DNA from: Acidobacteria subdivision 2 bacterium RH1 MAG20
GTDB taxonomy: Bacteria; Acidobacteriota; Terriglobia; Terriglobales; Acidobacteriaceae
Length of the DNA: 64,000 bases
Reading direction: 5' to 3'
NCBI GenBank assembly: GCA_002197545.1
Contig: NFUO01000373.1
Coordinates: forward strand, 50,075 to 114,074
The number at the start of each line of letters is the position of its first letter. The first letter of the stretch is position 1. Shown in pieces: positions 17,349 to 26,322 of the stretch. The translations under genes and the position numbers were made by a program. The notes below the pieces were generated by a model that was given only the letters and a program-made list of their open reading frames with translations, was not told where the DNA came from and made no database searches.

Positions 17349-18905
17349 TCAAGCCGAGTAACTCCGCGCCCACTCCACAATCGTCCGCACGGCAATCCCG
17401 CTGGGTCCCTTCGGAATCCACGGCTTCACCTCGTCATTCCACGCGCACCCGGCAATATCCAGATGCAGCCACGGAGTCTCTCCTGCAAACTCCTTAAGAA
17501 ACAGGGCCGCCGTAATCGCTCCGCCCCAGCGAGTCGCGCCGGTGTTCCTGATGTCCCCAATCTGGCTGTTGATCTGATCGCGATAATCATCCGTGCAGGG
17601 CAGCCGCCAGAACTTCTCGCCGGAGACCTTCATCGCCGCCTGAAATTTCTCGCATGTATCTTCGTCGTTCGAGAATAACCCGGCATTCAACATACCCAGA
17701 GCAACAACGCAAGCTCCAGTCAACGTAGCCGCGTCAATGAGGTGCGTGCATCCCAGTGTCTTCGCATAGTGCAGCCCATCGGCCAGCACCAGCCGCCCCT
17801 CGGCATCGGTGTTCACTACCTCAATCGTCTTGCCGGACATCGCCGTCACCACATCGCCCGGCTTGAACGCCCTTCCATCGGGCATATTCTCCGCCGAGCA
17901 GACTACCCCAATCACCTTCACCTTCGGCTTCAACTCCGCAATCGCCCGCATCGCCCCGATCATCGCGCCTGCACCCGCCATGTCGTACTTCATCTTCTCC
18001 ATGCCATCCGCCGGCTTGATCGAGATTCCGCCCGTATCGAATGTAATGCCCTTCCCCACCAACCCCAGCACCGGAGCGTCCTTCGCAGCAGTCTTTCCCT
18101 TCTCCGGCTTCGGCTCATATGTCATCACAATCAGCGCCGGCGGCTCAGCCGAGCCCCGCGCAACCGCCCAGAAGGCCCCCATCTTCAACTCATGCAGTTT
18201 CTCGGTCGAAAAGACCTCGCACTTCAAACCAAACTCAGCGCACATCGCTGCCGCGCGCTCACCCAGCACCGTCGGCGTCAGCACATTGCCCGGCTCATTG
18301 ACCAGCGACCGCGTAAAGTTCTGCGCCGCGGCAACAATCACACCCTCGTCAAAGCCTTCCTGGATCTCCGCGCGCGTGGATTTCTCCGCTTCCTTCGCAA
18401 TCACCGCAAGCGTCTGCAGCGAGGTGTCCTTGCGATCACTCTTATAAGTGTCATACTCCACGTCCGCCAGCAATGCGCCCTCGAGCAGCGCCCGCGACAT
18501 CAGCAGACAAGGCAATTCCTCAAGGTGCTCGTCCGACAACGCATGGTCTTCAGGAAACGCAAGCGCCATGTCCCGCAACCCCCGCGGTTTGGTGGCACGT
18601 ACCGCCGCTCCTCCACCCTTGCGAACCTCATCGACTGACAAAGACTTGGCCTTCCCCAGTCCCACGAGCAGCAACCGTTCTGCCTTCAGTCCACCGGGAG
18701 CATGAAGCAGCAGCGTCTCCCCCAGCGTCGCCTTGAATTCACCCGAAGCCATCACCTTCGCCGCCGCATCCGTCACCGCATCCGACGTCACCAGCAATGC
18801 CGGCAGAGGATCCGCATCTTTTCCCATGGAAATATCGACCGCAAAGACCGCAAGCATTGGTGTTGCAAATCCCGCCGCATCCTGAAAGAGAAGCTTCGTA
18901 TCCAT
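17349..18905 (-). CDS. pepA: Leucyl aminopeptidase, M17 family
   Basis: A 518-residue cytosolic di-metal aminopeptidase that releases N-terminal residues from peptides. The catalytic C-terminal domain is clear: GKGITFDTGGISIKPADGM with the metal-binding Lys and Asp, KYDMAGAGA, and the family signature NTDAEGRLVLAD. The N-terminal half (about 1-170) is the variable macro-like domain. The length is normal for the family. The ATG at 18905 is the only reasonable start. smpB lies 60 bases upstream in the same direction and could share transcription. Confidence 0.95.
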   Translation of the reverse strand: MDTKLLFQDAAGFATPMLAVFAVDISMGKDADPLPALLVTSDAVTDAAAKVMASGEFKATLGETLLLHAPGGLKAERLLLVGLGKAKSLSVDEVRKGGGAAVRATKPRGLRDMALAFPEDHALSDEHLEELPCLLMSRALLEGALLADVEYDTYKSDRKDTSLQTLAVIAKEAEKSTRAEIQEGFDEGVIVAAAQNFTRSLVNEPGNVLTPTVLGERAAAMCAEFGLKCEVFSTEKLHELKMGAFWAVARGSAEPPALIVMTYEPKPEKGKTAAKDAPVLGLVGKGITFDTGGISIKPADGMEKMKYDMAGAGAMIGAMRAIAELKPKVKVIGVVCSAENMPDGRAFKPGDVVTAMSGKTIEVVNTDAEGRLVLADGLHYAKTLGCTHLIDAATLTGACVVALGMLNAGLFSNDEDTCEKFQAAMKVSGEKFWRLPCTDDYRDQINSQIGDIRNTGATRWGGAITAALFLKEFAGETPWLHLDIAGCAWNDEVKPWIPKGPSGIAVRTIVEWARSYSA

Positions 18906-18965
18906 GACACTATCGTAGCGCGACTCCCGTCCATGCGGTTCAGCGAAATCGACAAAGAAAATAAC

Positions 18966-19505
18966 TTATCGACGCTGGCTCCGCGCCACCGCTGTTTTGG
19001 CTTCCTTGTCTGCCTCGCGCCGCCGTTCCGTCTCGCGCTTGTCCCAGTCCTGCTTGCCCTTGGCCAGTGCCAACTCGCACTTCACACGGCCATTGCGAAA
19101 ATAGAGCCGTGTCGGAATCAACGTAAAACCCTTCTGCCTTGTCAGTGCCTCGAGTTTTCGCACCTCAGTCTTGTGCAGCAGCAACTTGCGCGTCCGCAAG
19201 GAGTCATGGTTCATCGCATTTCCATGCGAGAACGGCCCGATGTGTGCGTTCAGCAAAAAACACTCGCCATCCTTCAGCAAACCGTATGCGTCCTTCAGGT
19301 TGGCCTTGCCCTCGCGGATCGACTTGACCTCCGTCCCGCGCAAAGCGACTCCAGCCTCAAACTTGTCCGATAAGAAGTAGTTGAAGCTGGCCGACCGATT
19401 AAAAGAAGCATCCCGCATCCCCGCAGCCACCGGATCGCGGTCCTTTGCCTTCACCACCGGCTTCGGCTGATGGGCCACTGTCGGATTGGAAAGAGATCGA
19501 GGCAT
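18966..19505 (-). CDS. smpB: SsrA-binding protein SmpB
   Basis: A 179-residue partner of tmRNA in rescue of stalled ribosomes. The core is typical: NYFLSDKFEAGVALRGTEVK, SIREGKANLKDAY, FLLNAHIGPF, RKLLLHKTEVRKL and the basic C-terminal tail starting GKGKQDWDKRETE (the sequence reads LAKGKQDWDKRETERRREAD). An N-terminal extension of about 20-30 residues makes it longer than the usual 150-160. No ssrA gene was found in the window. It ends with a basic tail expected to fold in the ribosomal A site. Confidence 0.95.
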   Translation of the reverse strand: MPRSLSNPTVAHQPKPVVKAKDRDPVAAGMRDASFNRSASFNYFLSDKFEAGVALRGTEVKSIREGKANLKDAYGLLKDGECFLLNAHIGPFSHGNAMNHDSLRTRKLLLHKTEVRKLEALTRQKGFTLIPTRLYFRNGRVKCELALAKGKQDWDKRETERRREADKEAKTAVARSQRR

Positions 19506-19750
19506 GAATCTCTTACTTTAACACGCTGCCAACCCAAAACTCACCCGTAGCCGTCTGCCGCGTCTAACCTTCAAAACCGCTACAAGCATTGAGGTCAACC
19601 GCACCGCGAATGGTATACTCACCCGAGCGCAACAGCCTGGCAGGCACCGCCCCCTCAGGCAGCGTCCTCCCCTCGTGCATCATGGGGGCAGGCGTGTACT
19701 CCGGCAGACGCCACACTCTTCACGGTGTAAAGGACGCAAACGGAAGCAGC

Positions 19751-22162
19751 ATGGGTCGCGGCAAAAATTCATTCAACAAACTACCGGCATACGTCCTCCA
19801 GGCGCTCCCGTTCTTCTTTCTCCTGTCAGGGGCCGTGATCTTCAGCCCCGTGACGGTGCGCGCGCAGTCTGCCAAAACCTGGAACAACCGCGGCCAGAAG
19901 GCCGAAGTTCGGCAGGACTACGACACCGCCTACGAAGACTACCGTCAAGCCACACTCAAAGATCCCAATGATCTTCGCTACAAGGCGCACCTGGAGCGGA
20001 TGAGGTTCCAGGCGGCAGTCAGCCACGTTGACCGGGGCCGCGTCCTTCGCCAGAGCGGCGATCTCAGCGGAGCCCTCAATGAATTCCTGCGGGCACTTCA
20101 GATTGACCCATCCAACCAGACCGCTCAACAGGAGATCGACCGTCTTCAACATCCCGATCAAGCCTCAGCCACGCCCGCTGCACCCGTCGTCGCTGTCCCT
20201 CTAGCGCCTGTTGACTCCCGGCAGGCAGATATTGTCAAAGAAATCAGCTCCGTAGCCAGCCCCATTCAGCTCAAGCCGGTTTCGAACGACCCCATCACCC
20301 TCAATGCCGTCGAAGACGTCAAAGCCATCTATCAAGCCATCGGCAAACTGGCAGGTCTCAACGTCATCTTCGACCCTGATTACAACTCCAAGCGCATCCC
20401 CATCGATCTCACCAACGTCAGCCTGTCCGATGCCCTGCGCATCGTCGGCATCCAGGCCGGGACCTTCTATAAGCCTGTTACCACCAACACCATCTTCGTC
20501 GCCCAAAACACCCCCACCAAACGCGCCGAGCTCGAAGAACAGGCTGTCCAGACCTTCTATCTCACCAACGTCAGCCAGCAGAACGACGCCAACGAAGTCC
20601 TTACAGCCATCCGTAATCTGCTCGACCCCGCCACCACAAAAATCTATCTCGTCCCCAGCCAGAACGCCATCGTCATGCGCTCCACGCCGGACCAGCTTCT
20701 TCTCACGCAGAAGCTCCTGAACGATCTCGACCGCGCCCGCGCAGAGGTTGTTGTCGATGTTGCCATTCTCGAAGTCAATCGCGACAAGATGCGCAACCTC
20801 GGCCTGACCCTGCCGCAGTCGATCACTCTCACGCCCCAGGCCAGTCCAACGGCTGCGAACTCCTCAGGCAGTACCCCCGCCGCAGGCAGCACAACGCCTT
20901 CCAACTTCACCCTCAACTCGCTTGCTCATCTCAACGCCACCAACTTTGCCGTCGGCATCACCGGCGGCACGCTCAACGCTCTTCTCACCGATGCCGACAC
21001 CCGCATCCTCCAGAACCCCAGCATCCGCGCCACCGACGGTCAACACGCCAATCTCAAAATAGGTCAGAAGATCCCCATCGCCACCGGCTCCTACAATGCC
21101 GGCGTCTCCACCGGCATCGCCAGCATCGGTGTTCAGACGCAATTCACCTTTGAAGATGTCGGCGTCACCATCGATATGACCCCTACTGTCCATTACGACA
21201 ATGAAGTCACCCTCAAGATGAAGATTGAGGTCTCCTCGCAACAGGGCTCGCAAACCATCTCCGGCGTCACCGAGCCTATCATCGGGCAGAACGTAAGCGA
21301 TCAGGTCATTACCCTCAAAGAAGGCGAACCCAGCATCCTCGCCGGCCTTCTCACCAAACAGGACAACCTCAACATCACCGGCACCCCCGGCCTGGGCGAG
21401 ATGCCCTTCTTCAAGTTCTTCTTCTCTTCTCGAAGCAAGGAAGTTCAGCAAAACGAAATCGTCTTTTTGCTTATTCCCCACATCGTTCGCGAATCGCTCC
21501 TCTCGCGCCTCAACACCCGCGCCATCGACACCGGCACTGGCCGGTCCATCGAGCTGCGTCAGGTCGAGGGTTCCGGGCAGTCCGGCGCAGACCTCGGCAA
21601 CCTGAACTATGCGCCCGCGAAGCCCAAGCCCACCGGCCCCGCAACCAGCGCCGCCAACGCTGCCGCCGCCATGGTGCAGCAGATGCAGCAGCAGGCCGAG
21701 CCCCTCACGCCGCCGTCTCCTTCCGCCGCCGCTCCCGCTTCCAATGTCCCGCCCGTCAGCCTCAGCGTAGTTCCACCCACCTCGGCCCAGACTGTCGGCA
21801 GCACCTTCCAGGTAGCGGTCATGCTCGGCGACGGACACGACATCTACTCCGTCCCGATGCAGATGCAGTTCAATCCAAAGGTCCTCGAACTCGTCAACGT
21901 CGATACCGGCAACTTCCTCGGCCGCGATGGTCAGGCCGTGGCCCTCGCGCACCGGGATGACGGCAATGGCCTCGTCACCATCTCCACCTCGCGTCCCCCC
22001 AACGTCGCCGGCGTCAACGGACAGGGCAGCATCTGCACCCTCACCTTCAAGGCCATCGCCGCAGGAGACTCCAACCTCGCCCTCGTCAAGGTCGGGGCAC
22101 GCAATAGCGCCCAGGCCAATCTTCCGGCTGTCGGTTCGCAGGCCGTGGTGCATGTGAAGTGA
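19751..22162 (+). CDS. gspD: Type II/IV secretin with N-terminal TPRs and C-terminal cohesin-like domain
   Basis: An 803-residue outer-membrane secretin. Residues 1-38 are a signal peptide ending VRAQ. About 40-115 are TPR-like helices (AYEDYRQATLKDPNDLRY). About 170-235 is a secretin/TonB short N-terminal domain (VIFDPDYNSKRIPIDLTNVS), followed by an N1-like domain and the secretin core (ILQNPSIRATDGQHANLKIG; TPGLGEMPFFKFFFSS; IVFLLIPHIVRE). After a Pro/Ala linker, about 670-803 resembles a cohesin domain (SVPMQMQFNPKVLELVNVD). ATG 19751 is chosen because it begins the signal peptide; a TTG 19589 frame adds 54 poor residues. Its stop overlaps the next ATG (TGATG), so the pseudopilins are co-translated. 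Confidence 0.9.
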   Translation: MGRGKNSFNKLPAYVLQALPFFFLLSGAVIFSPVTVRAQSAKTWNNRGQKAEVRQDYDTAYEDYRQATLKDPNDLRYKAHLERMRFQAAVSHVDRGRVLRQSGDLSGALNEFLRALQIDPSNQTAQQEIDRLQHPDQASATPAAPVVAVPLAPVDSRQADIVKEISSVASPIQLKPVSNDPITLNAVEDVKAIYQAIGKLAGLNVIFDPDYNSKRIPIDLTNVSLSDALRIVGIQAGTFYKPVTTNTIFVAQNTPTKRAELEEQAVQTFYLTNVSQQNDANEVLTAIRNLLDPATTKIYLVPSQNAIVMRSTPDQLLLTQKLLNDLDRARAEVVVDVAILEVNRDKMRNLGLTLPQSITLTPQASPTAANSSGSTPAAGSTTPSNFTLNSLAHLNATNFAVGITGGTLNALLTDADTRILQNPSIRATDGQHANLKIGQKIPIATGSYNAGVSTGIASIGVQTQFTFEDVGVTIDMTPTVHYDNEVTLKMKIEVSSQQGSQTISGVTEPIIGQNVSDQVITLKEGEPSILAGLLTKQDNLNITGTPGLGEMPFFKFFFSSRSKEVQQNEIVFLLIPHIVRESLLSRLNTRAIDTGTGRSIELRQVEGSGQSGADLGNLNYAPAKPKPTGPATSAANAAAAMVQQMQQQAEPLTPPSPSAAAPASNVPPVSLSVVPPTSAQTVGSTFQVAVMLGDGHDIYSVPMQMQFNPKVLELVNVDTGNFLGRDGQAVALAHRDDGNGLVTISTSRPPNVAGVNGQGSICTLTFKAIAAGDSNLALVKVGARNSAQANLPAVGSQAVVHVK

Positions 22163-22692
22163 TGGCCCGCAACAACTCGGCCCCAGCCACAAATTTAACC
22201 ACCAATATGGGTGCCCCACGTCCGGCATTTGAGGACGTGGGTTCCACCAACTCCCAATCCGGCCTTACGCTCGTCGAACTTATTATCACCGTGGCTATCA
22301 TTGCCATCCTCGCCTCTGCCGCAGTCCCTATCGCCCGCTTCCAGGTCAAGCGCGAGAAGGAGCGCGAACTTCGCCGCGACCTGTGGGAGATGCGCGGCGC
22401 CATCGACCACTACAAAGATGCCGCCGAAAAAGGTGGTATGCAGACGAAACCCGACAGCTTCAACTACCCACCCGACCTCCAAACCCTGGTAGACGGCGTC
22501 GAAATTCAGGACAAGAAAGTAAAATTCCTGCGCCGCATCCCCGTCGATCCCATGACCAACTCCACAGAATGGGGCCTGCGTTCCAACCAGGACGATGCCG
22601 ACTCCACCTCCTTCGGTGGTCAGAATGTCTTCGACGTCTACACCAAGAGCGACGGCACCGCCCTCGACGGTACAAAATACAACACATGGTAG
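22162..22692 (+). CDS. GspG-like pseudopilin
   Basis: A 176-residue type IV pilin-like protein. The prepilin peptidase site is G34|L35 followed by TLVELIITVAIIAILASAA, with the conserved Glu at +5 (E39). Leucine replaces the usual Phe at +1 and the leader is unusually long (34 residues). The C-terminal part with DPMTNSTEWGL and the final YNTW matches GspG-like major pseudopilins. Its ATG overlaps the secretin stop, and its own end overlaps the next start. It likely assembles into a short periplasmic pseudopilus working with the secretin. Confidence 0.88.
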   Translation: MARNNSAPATNLTTNMGAPRPAFEDVGSTNSQSGLTLVELIITVAIIAILASAAVPIARFQVKREKERELRRDLWEMRGAIDHYKDAAEKGGMQTKPDSFNYPPDLQTLVDGVEIQDKKVKFLRRIPVDPMTNSTEWGLRSNQDDADSTSFGGQNVFDVYTKSDGTALDGTKYNTW

Positions 22693-23162
22693 CCATGCGA
22701 CCTTTCCTATCTCAAAAACTCGGTTGCCCCATCCATCGCGGCCGCATCGCGATGGGTGGGATCGATGGCTCTCGTCACGCCGAGCAAGGCTTCACCCTGC
22801 TCGAACTCATGATCGTCATGGTCGTGATCGGTCTGCTCGCGGCCATCGCCATCCCGTCCTACACCAATAACGTCCGCAACGCGAAAGAGGCCGTCCTCAA
22901 AGAAGATCTCCACACCATGCGCACCGCCATCGACTCCTACACCGTAGACAAGCAGAAGGCCCCCGACACGCTCGACGACCTGGTACAGGCTGGCTACCTC
23001 AAAACCATGCCGGTCGATCCCTTCACCAAACGTAGCGACACGTGGATACCCGTCCAGGACGATACCCTGTCCACCATCGACCAGACCCAGTCCGGCATCG
23101 ACGACGTACACAGCGGAGCTCAACTGACAGCCTCCGACGGCACCTCCTACAACACCTGGTAG
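22686..23162 (+). CDS. Second GspG-like pseudopilin
   Basis: A 158-residue protein with prepilin site G35|F36 and TLLELMIVMVVIGLLAAIAI, Glu +5 at E40. The C-terminus has the calcium-loop-like region of GspG (PVDPFTKRSDTWIPVQDD) and again ends YNTW, so it is a paralogue of the preceding gene. ATG 22686 overlaps the upstream gene by seven bases; ATG 22695 is an alternative and is free of overlap. A frame reaching back to 22383 is an artefact. With the secretin it forms a three-gene unit; no GspE, F or C genes are nearby. Confidence 0.87.
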   Translation: MVAMRPFLSQKLGCPIHRGRIAMGGIDGSRHAEQGFTLLELMIVMVVIGLLAAIAIPSYTNNVRNAKEAVLKEDLHTMRTAIDSYTVDKQKAPDTLDDLVQAGYLKTMPVDPFTKRSDTWIPVQDDTLSTIDQTQSGIDDVHSGAQLTASDGTSYNTW

Positions 23163-23215
23163 CCCACCCACCTTTAATCCGCTCCTCCGCGCTAAATCCG
23201 CGGTCGCCTGTCTTT

Positions 23216-23249
23216 AAAATCGGCGTTCATCGGTGCAAATCAGTGTCAG
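23216..23249 (+). repeat. Dispersed ATCGGTG repeat, copy 1
   Basis: Reads AAAATCGGCGTTCATCGGTG and then CAAATCAGTGTCAG. It consists of about three degenerate units of ATCGGTGTTC. Four more copies lie between other genes of this window (28871, 39597, 56651, 62084). This one sits in the 99-base gap between the pseudopilin and BcsQ genes, which are convergent. Confidence 0.7.
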
Positions 23250-23261
23250 TTTTTTCAAAAG

Positions 23262-24827
23262 CTACGCCTCAGTCCAGCGAACATTGCGAAAGCCAGCCAT
23301 AGTCGGTGCGGCGATGCTGCGGAGCCACGTAGCGACGTTGATGTAATCCCCGGCAATAGGCTCATCCGGCGCATAGTCGACCACGGTCATTCCCTCGGCC
23401 AGCGCTTCGCTGACAGAAGGCGCACGGCGAATCACAAAGGGCAGCAGACGGTCGCCAAGCTGCCTCCGCAGCACCTCGCGAACATCGAGATGCAGTGGAA
23501 GCGAGGCATCGAACTGGTTGAGAACATAGAAAGGCTGTAGAGGGTGCCCATCGCCATCGCTGATGCCGTGGAAGAACTTTTCGACAAACTGCAGGCTGAT
23601 GACTGAATTCATGTCCGGCGCCACCGGAATGAGAACAACCGGATTCATACGCGCCATCTGTGGGATGACCCAACTGGAGACCGGAGTGATATCCAGCAGT
23701 ATCCGATGCGTCCCCTGGCTGTTGCTTACAATCTCGTCGATGAAAAGCTCCCTCGCCTCTTCATCGCTTCCCTTCCGGTCCATGTCATGGCTGACAAGAT
23801 AGATCGGAGCATCGGTGCTGCCGCTCGGCGGCGAGAAGGTACGAACCGTGCCATGGCGAAGCTCATTGGCGCCAAAGTAGAAAGGCAGCAGTCCGTGCGA
23901 TGTGGTGTCTGTAAGCAGCACCTTCTCTCCCATGGACGAAAGCGTGCGGCCAACCGTGGCGACCAGGCTGGTCTTGCCCACGCCACCCGCTAAGGAAAAG
24001 ACGGCCAGCACCGGTGTGCGCATCTCTTTCTGGCGAACCGGTAGCGGCTCATCCAGATCGGGCTGCTCAAATGCGCCTTTGAGCGCGAACCAGCGCGCAG
24101 CGACGCGTTCGCGGGATTGCTGCAACGTATCAGCCACAGAAGGTTGAGGCGCTGCGGGCCGCGGTTTTGGAGTAACCTGCGTCGCGGCAGAAGCATAAAA
24201 CCACGCCGGGCCGGACGGTTCGGCCGCATACAGCGGCTGTTGAGAAGAGACGTGAGGCGCTGCGGGGCTTTTTCGGTCGTCGAAGTCATCTTCCGCGCGT
24301 GCGCCGCGTGTCGGGCCCGAATGGGTAAACGCCTCCGAGAACGGCGTCACAGGACTGACGGGAAGGACCTGTGGCGGCGGGGAGGAAATATGTCCAGATT
24401 CGCGGTAGATCTGCCGAACGCCTCCGCTCATATTTGCGTCATGGTTTGCGTCATAGTCCTGTGCGCGGCGCTGTGCCTTCGATGAAGCGGAAGGTTCGCT
24501 GCCCGGCTTTGGGGCTGGCAACGAACTGCGGCGGCGCTCTGATCCTGTGTAACCGGCGGCTTGCCCATGAGCGGAATCGTGGGATTCGACGCTCCCGCGC
24601 TCTTCGCGAGGCGCAGGCGCCTTCATTTCGGCGTTGGCAGGCAATGCATGGTCGCCCGCCTCCTGAGCGATGCGACGCTTCAACTGAATACGGTACTCGC
24701 GCCGCGAGGCGGAGAAGTCGCGAGATTTGCTTCCGTGCAGATCTGCCCAGGAATAGAGCGCAGACGCATCTTCAGACACTTCTGCTGCGGAGAGGTCTTC
24801 CTTGCTGTCTTTATCGTGGGGTCCCAT
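23262..24827 (-). CDS. BcsQ/YhjQ-like MinD-family ATPase with long N-terminal extension
   Basis: A 521-residue protein. Residues about 272-521 form a MinD/ParA-type ATPase like BcsQ, which helps place the cellulose synthase complex. Walker A is GGVGKTS (281-287), but the signature Lys that precedes it in MinD/ParA is Ala280. Typical later segments are LVSHDMD, LLDITP and VLIPVAPDMNSVISLQFVEKF. Residues 1-270 are low-complexity, Pro/Ser/charged and probably disordered, apart from YSWADLHGSKSRDFSASRRE (about 25-44). No bcsA, B or C gene is present, so it is isolated here. Function in cellulose export is by family only. Confidence 0.8.
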   Translation of the reverse strand: MGPHDKDSKEDLSAAEVSEDASALYSWADLHGSKSRDFSASRREYRIQLKRRIAQEAGDHALPANAEMKAPAPREERGSVESHDSAHGQAAGYTGSERRRSSLPAPKPGSEPSASSKAQRRAQDYDANHDANMSGGVRQIYRESGHISSPPPQVLPVSPVTPFSEAFTHSGPTRGARAEDDFDDRKSPAAPHVSSQQPLYAAEPSGPAWFYASAATQVTPKPRPAAPQPSVADTLQQSRERVAARWFALKGAFEQPDLDEPLPVRQKEMRTPVLAVFSLAGGVGKTSLVATVGRTLSSMGEKVLLTDTTSHGLLPFYFGANELRHGTVRTFSPPSGSTDAPIYLVSHDMDRKGSDEEARELFIDEIVSNSQGTHRILLDITPVSSWVIPQMARMNPVVLIPVAPDMNSVISLQFVEKFFHGISDGDGHPLQPFYVLNQFDASLPLHLDVREVLRRQLGDRLLPFVIRRAPSVSEALAEGMTVVDYAPDEPIAGDYINVATWLRSIAAPTMAGFRNVRWTEA

Positions 24828-25082
24828 AATTGCTCGTTGTACATTCCATTGATCGCATATCGGGTCTACGAACTCAATGAAATAATTTGGCGCTTACCGT
24901 TATGTAATAGCATGAGGCTACTGTGGCCGCTATCTCAAGTCAATCAGCCTCAGTTCCGTTCTTAGGTTACTTAAGTGTGACTGCTGTAAATGCAAACTTG
25001 GAAATGTCTCCACGATGTCTGCCGAGGCCTCTCCGGCACCGCAATTTACGCAGCTGAATGTGCTAACTTTGTAATGTGGTTT

Positions 25083-25158
25083 GAGAGCGTAGCTCAGTTG
25101 GTAGAGCATCGCCCTTTTAAGGCGTTGGTCCTGGGTTCGAGCCCCAGCGCTCTCACCA
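25083..25158 (+). tRNA. tRNA-Lys (anticodon TTT)
   Basis: A complete cloverleaf. The acceptor stem GAGAGCG (25083-25089) pairs with CGCTCTC (25148-25154); the D stem is GCTC/GAGC; the anticodon loop CTTTTAA is at 25114-25120 with TTT at 25116-25118; the T arm contains GGTTCGAGCC. The discriminator is A25155 and CCA is encoded at 25156-25158. The outermost anticodon-stem pair is a T-T mismatch, which is tolerated. Frames predicted across it are not genes. Confidence 0.97.
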
Positions 25159-25326
25159 TAAACGCCTATAAATCATAAATTTGCGGTAAGAATACAATTG
25201 TGAAGATAGGTTCTCTTCCATCTCGAATAGGACAACTTCAAATTTCTTCACCGCTTATCAGTTCTCCACGGCCTATACTGGCTGCGATTTCAGGATGCTG
25301 AATTCGTAGAGCAATGGAGGATGCCT

Positions 25327-26031
25327 GTGAATTTGTCCCGAACAGCATTGATCATCGGAATAGGACTAACAGGTGCGACCGCCATTTCTTCCTCGGCACA
25401 GTCGGCGCCTCAGTAGCTCAATCGACCATTTGTAGCCACAAGGGTGTTCAATGATACGAAATCTCCGGGGTTGTATTCCGTAAGCGGAACGATAGCGCGA
25501 CGCTCTGATGGAAGTACCTATTTAGAACTTCCAGATGTACGGACTGGCCAACCAGCATTAATTATTATCCGTGATGTGCCTCACAAACAGTCCATTACGC
25601 TTGATCTACGAACACATCGATATAGCCTGACTCCTCTTCCTGAACTTGAAGGGAAAATCAGTACCGAAACAACCGCAACAGATATGGAACACACCAAACC
25701 TATGGAACACACCAAACCTGCAGGAGAGATAACAAACCTGCCGAATGGCATAAAAGTGGAAAGCTTAGGGACACAAACGATGCAAGGGTGGGTAGTTTTC
25801 GGAATCCGCGAAACAACCCTGGATTCTTCAGGCAACGTCAAAATCATAGAGCGATGGAGATCAGCAGATCTGGGAATAAATTTGCTGACAAAAATCCACG
25901 ATCCCGACCAAGAACGGGACGTTGAGACAAAACTCATGGATGTCAAGACAATCGATCCTGACCCGAAGCTGTTTGAAATCCCCACCGGATATACCAGAGA
26001 TCCCGTGAATGCCCCTCATGCGGCGCAATAA
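25327..26031 (+). pseudogene. Secreted-protein gene interrupted by one in-frame TAG
   Basis: GTG 25327, six bases after GGAGG (25316-25320), opens a typical signal peptide (LSRTALIIGIGLTGATAISS, then SAQSAPQ), then meets TAG at 25414-25416. The same frame continues without further stops for about 205 codons to TAA 26031 (LNRPFVATRVFNDTK onward), with the pattern of a small secreted beta-rich protein (TGQPALIIIRD; YTRDPVNAPH). It is best read as one gene with a nonsense change, CAG or similar to TAG. Within it, an 18-base unit encoding MEHTKP is duplicated (25684-25719). I do not know a named family. A readthrough or sequencing error is possible. Confidence 0.65.
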
Positions 26032-26183
26032 CAAGGCGAGCAGTTATCCCGTGACCATACCGTGAGGAATTTCGTCAAATTTCTGTCAAGTCATCAAATC
26101 AATAACCCTTTATAAATGTGTAGGATACGTTTGCATAAACTACCCCGCTCATCTGTTAGAATAGAAATAGAGATTGAAAAAAG

Positions 26184-26216
26184 AAAAAGCCCCGGCTATG
26201 CGCTGCGAGGCTTTTT
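26184..26216. terminator. Bidirectional rho-independent terminator
   Basis: AAAAAGCC (26184-26191) pairs with GGCTTTTT (26209-26216) around an inner stem-loop. On the plus strand the T-run follows the stem, and on the minus strand GGCTTTTTCTTTTTTC follows it. It lies between the interrupted gene (plus) and hldD (minus), so it can end both transcripts. Confidence 0.8.
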
Positions 26217-26227
26217 ATATTTGGACC

Positions 26228-26253
26228 TAAGTCTGGATCAAAGTCCAGACTTA
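26228..26253. repeat. 10-bp perfect inverted repeat
   Basis: TAAGTCTGGA (26228-26237) and its exact complement TCCAGACTTA (26244-26253) flank TCAAAG. It lies 70 bases after the end of hldD and just before the terminator in hldD direction. It may strengthen termination or stabilise the mRNA end. Variants of the half-site, CCTAAGTC and GACTTAAG, recur up to base 26285. Confidence 0.55.
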
Positions 26254-26322
26254 AGCCACTTTATTTGAAGACTTTAGGACTTAAGTATGGGGGGGTGGGG
26301 GACCTTCACCAGAAAGAGCGCA

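Noticed and set aside
20864..22228. Long minus-strand frame (454 codons) opposite the secretin gene
   Set aside because: It is antisense to secretin and the first pseudopilin, has an odd Gly/Asp-rich composition and no recognisable domain.
24990..25178. 62-codon frame running across the tRNA
   Set aside because: The cloverleaf is complete and explains the sequence; the frame is chance.
26100..26183. Possible small RNA before the terminator at 26184
   Set aside because: A TTGCAT and TAGAAT pair can be found, but the 20-base spacing is poor and the terminator is explained by the two convergent genes.
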